From Deltaproteobacteria bacterium (GTDB lineage Bacteria > Bdellovibrionota > UBA1018 > UBA923): 7,164 nt of DNA. The stretch spans positions 1 through 7,164 of the forward strand of contig JACQAW010000084.1 of assembly GCA_016194725.1 (NCBI GenBank), read 5' to 3'. The position numbers and the translations under genes were made by a program. The notes under the pieces were generated by a model. That model searched no databases, was not told the origin of the DNA, and was given only the letters and a program-made list of their open reading frames with translations. Below are positions 5,342-7,164 of this stretch, one piece after another (position 1 is the first letter of the stretch; each line of letters begins with the position of its first letter).

Positions 5342-5527
5342 ATGATTATTCGTTACCGACAAGCTCATGGACTCAAACAAAAAGAATTGTCATCCAAGCT
5401 GGGCGTTGATGAGGCGAGGATGAGCGAGATCCTTCATTACAAAATTGAGAACTTCACTTTGGACCGCTTGGTCGGATACGCGCAGGCTCTTTATCCTAAC
5501 TTAAAATTGAATCTCGTTGCGGCGTAA
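5342..5527 (+). CDS. XRE-family helix-turn-helix antitoxin/regulator (HigA-like), probably frame-shifted at its 5' end
   Basis: This DNA-binding protein probably neutralises and autoregulates with the upstream small protein. The readable frame is 61 residues. The HTH is plain: MIIRYRQAHGL (helix 1), KQKELSSKLG (helix 2, about 12-21), VDEARMSEILHYKI (recognition helix, about 22-35), then FTLDRLVGYAQAL and a short strand LKLNLVAA. The pattern of a serine-rich recognition helix followed by FTLDRL matches the HTH_37/HigA-type antitoxins paired with RelE-like toxins. ATG 5342 lacks a ribosome-binding site, while ATG 5302 in another frame has an excellent one. The intact gene is thus likely 5302-5527 with one surplus base, product about 74 residues. 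The 61-residue product may still carry a near-complete HTH but lacks its N-terminal helix extension. Confidence 0.75.
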   Translation: MIIRYRQAHGLKQKELSSKLGVDEARMSEILHYKIENFTLDRLVGYAQALYPNLKLNLVAA

Positions 5528-5558
5528 AACGGATGTACGGAAACCCAATAGATAAAAT

Positions 5559-5596
5559 TAACTCATCACTCGGAATTACTTCGCAAAAATGAGTTA
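5559..5596. repeat. 8-base inverted repeat between the antitoxin and asnS
   Basis: TAACTCAT (5559-5566) and ATGAGTTA (5589-5596) are perfect inverted copies with 22 bases between them. They lie in the 177-base gap where the rightward antitoxin and leftward asnS converge. A bidirectional terminator role is possible by location, but the stem is AT-rich with a large loop and no T-run. A second small hairpin, GCCC-ATAC-GGGC (5688-5699), sits beside the asnS stop, also without a T-run. No gene is seen in the gap. Confidence 0.3.
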
Positions 5597-5704
5597 TCAG
5601 AACCGTCGAGAACAAGTGAGCGGTGCTTCCCCTGCCACCCGCCTTCATGCCACGCAGACTGCAACTTTGCCTCGCTGCCCCGATCATGCCCATACGGGCC
5701 GAAA

Positions 5705-7033
5705 TCAAGGGCGCAGGGTATGAATCATGCGAGGAAACGGAATCGTCTCGCGAACATGATCCAGCCCGCAAATCCATGCAACGGTGCGTTCGACGCCCAA
5801 CCCGAAACCCGAGTGCGGAACCGAGCCATATTTGCGCATGTCCAGATACCACTGGTAATCGGTCATGTTCAGGCCGTGCTCTGCCACCCGCTTTTGAAGC
5901 GTTTCGTAACTTTCTTCACGCTGGCCGCCGCCGATGATTTCGCCGTAGCCATCGGGCGCGATTAAATCGCAGCCCAAGGCAAGCTTGGGGTTCGCGGCGT
6001 CATGTTTGAAGTAGAAGGCTTTGATCTGCGCGGGCATGCGATGCATCCACACCGGCATTCCTTCGAATTCCTCGCCCAGCGCGGTTTCCTGAGGGGCCCC
6101 GAAATCTTCGCCCCAGGGCACGCCCACGCCGCGCTTTTCCAGAATCTTCAAAGCCTCGTCATACGACACGCGCGGAAACGGAGCTTTTACTTTTGCCAGC
6201 TTGGTCAGGTCGCGCTCCAAAGTTTTCAGCTCGGCCGCGCGGCGTGAAACCACGCTTTGCACGACATACTCGACGAACTCTTCGCCCAGCTTCATATTGT
6301 CGTCCAGGTCGTTCCAGGCCACTTCGGGTTCGACCATCCAGAATTCCGTCAGATGTTTGCGCGTTTTGGATTTTTCAGCGCGAAACGTGGGGCCGAAGAC
6401 GTAAACTTTGCCAAATGCCATCGCGCCCACTTCGCCGTACAGCTGGCCCGACTGCGTAAGAAAAGCCTGGGTGTCGAAATAAGGTGTCTTGAACAGCGTC
6501 GACGTTCCTTCGCACGAGCTTGGCGTAAGAATAGGCGCGTCGAACAGCACAAAGCCGCGGTCGTCGTAGAACTCGCGAATGGATTTGATGATTTCAGCGC
6601 GAATTCGCAGCGTCGCGTGCTGCTTGGTCGAACGAACCCAGAGGTGGCGGTTCTCCATCAAAAATTCGATGCCGTGTTCCTTGGGCGAGATGGGGTAATT
6701 GTCGGCGATCTGGTGAATCTTGATCGACTTCACGCCCAGCTCAAAGCTCAGCGGATTGCGCGGGTTCTGGCGCAAGGTGCCTTCCACGACCAGCGAAGTT
6801 TCCTGAGTCAGTTTTTCGAAGTCTTCGAAGCTCTGGTCGTCGCATTCGCCTTTGACCAGCACGCCCTGCATGAAGCCCGTGCCATCCCGAACGACCATGA
6901 ACTTGATTTTGCCGCTGCTGCGTTTGTTGTGGACCCAGCCTTTGACCGTAACGTTCGTTACGCCTTTGGCGAAAACCTTGCCCGCGTCTTCAATGTAAAA
7001 TCGTTCGGTCGTGGCACTCATATTGTCATTCAT
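5705..7033 (-). CDS. asnS: Asparagine--tRNA ligase (class II)
   Basis: It charges tRNA-Asn with asparagine in the cytoplasm. The 442 residues are slightly short of the typical ~460. An N-terminal OB-fold anticodon-binding domain spans about 26-110 (VTVKGWVHNKRSSGKIKFMV, then RDGTG). The class II catalytic core follows, with CEGTSTLF at 174-181, motif 2 FRAEKSKTRKHLTEFWMVEPE at 217-237, and the AsnRS-type WGEDFGAPQE at 307-316. GEIIGGGQREE at 364-374 and motif 3 SGFGLGVERTVAW at 408-420 complete it, and the chain ends IPFPR plus a short tail. These features favour AsnRS over AspRS and LysRS. ATG 7033 overlaps the pepA stop (ATGA at 7033-7030); ATG 7021, four codons later, is an alternative start. 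Neither has a clear Shine-Dalgarno, so coupling to pepA is likely. The gene is intact. Confidence 0.96.
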   Translation of the reverse strand: MNDNMSATTERFYIEDAGKVFAKGVTNVTVKGWVHNKRSSGKIKFMVVRDGTGFMQGVLVKGECDDQSFEDFEKLTQETSLVVEGTLRQNPRNPLSFELGVKSIKIHQIADNYPISPKEHGIEFLMENRHLWVRSTKQHATLRIRAEIIKSIREFYDDRGFVLFDAPILTPSSCEGTSTLFKTPYFDTQAFLTQSGQLYGEVGAMAFGKVYVFGPTFRAEKSKTRKHLTEFWMVEPEVAWNDLDDNMKLGEEFVEYVVQSVVSRRAAELKTLERDLTKLAKVKAPFPRVSYDEALKILEKRGVGVPWGEDFGAPQETALGEEFEGMPVWMHRMPAQIKAFYFKHDAANPKLALGCDLIAPDGYGEIIGGGQREESYETLQKRVAEHGLNMTDYQWYLDMRKYGSVPHSGFGLGVERTVAWICGLDHVRETIPFPRMIHTLRP

Positions 7034-7164
7034 ATTTTTCGGGCGAGCTCCACCAGCAAGCGGACGCCGTAGCCCGAGCTGGACTTCTTGGGGTTATATG
7101 GAATGTGCCCGACGGCCCAGGCCACGCTGGCTATATCCAGGTGAACCCAGCGCGTGTCTTTGCG
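7030..7164 (-). CDS. pepA: Leucyl aminopeptidase, M17 family (C-terminal end only)
   Basis: Only the last 44 residues are in the window, ending at TGA 7032-7030. The segment WVHLDIASVAWAVG at about residues 6-19 of the visible part matches the M17 hexameric aminopeptidase C-terminal core (W-x-HLDIAG-x-A-W). GYGVRLLVELARK at the end matches the conserved closing helix (G-x-GVRLL-x-ELA). These metalloenzymes remove N-terminal residues from peptides in the cytoplasm. The metal-binding NTDAEGRL region lies outside the window. The segment between the two motifs (HIPYNPKKSSSG) differs from the more usual GATG stretch. It is the upstream partner of asnS through an ATGA overlap. Confidence 0.85.
   Translation of the reverse strand, partial: RKDTRWVHLDIASVAWAVGHIPYNPKKSSSGYGVRLLVELARKI

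Noticed and set aside
5688..5699. GCCC-ATAC-GGGC hairpin as the asnS terminator
   Set aside because: Only a 4-base stem and no T-run on the asnS strand after it.
6257..7072. 271-codon open frame on the plus strand
   Set aside because: Shadow of asnS. The minus strand carries all class II synthetase motifs through the same bases.
1..7164. CRISPR array, insertion sequence, integrase or rRNA
   Set aside because: No regularly spaced repeats, transposase or integrase motifs, terminal repeats or rRNA-like sequence were seen.

Overview
The window reads as chromosomal DNA from a Gram-negative bacterium. A Bdellovibrionota or deltaproteobacterial-type host is my best guess, from the style of the proteins and the gene mix, but no feature here proves a lineage. 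Housekeeping genes at both ends are intact and GC-rich. The middle, roughly 2.1-5.6 kb, is more AT-rich, accessory in character and partly broken.

Left block, minus strand: trmL (tRNA wobble 2'-O-methyltransferase), mtgA (monofunctional peptidoglycan glycosyltransferase) and a penicillin-binding transpeptidase that runs off the window. The three are joined by 4-base ATGA stop/start overlaps. The last two together supply the two activities of a class A PBP as separate adjacent genes. Upstream lies a vapBC-type toxin-antitoxin pair (RHH antitoxin plus PIN ribonuclease), also joined by ATGA.

Centre, plus strand: after an apparently non-coding stretch of about 280 bases comes a two-gene unit for unrecognised exported proteins. 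The first gene (3074-3627) is split between two frames. Its second half ends in an ATGA overlap with a 419-residue secreted protein (3624-4883) whose last ~40 codons may also be out of frame. Next is a second toxin-antitoxin-like pair: a small RelE/BrnT-like protein (5035-5298) with a good sigma70-type promoter, and an XRE-type HTH protein. The HTH protein's natural start (ATG 5302, GGAGG 9 bases upstream) is in a different frame from its HTH domain, with a six-A run between them.

Right block, minus strand: pepA (leucyl aminopeptidase, only its C-terminal end) and asnS (asparaginyl-tRNA synthetase), again joined by ATGA.

The main points of interest are an uncharacterised secreted-protein gene pair lying between two toxin-antitoxin modules, two well-supported frame breaks plus one possible one confined to this accessory segment, and the split-PBP operon. 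No rRNA, tRNA, CRISPR array, transposase or integrase was seen.
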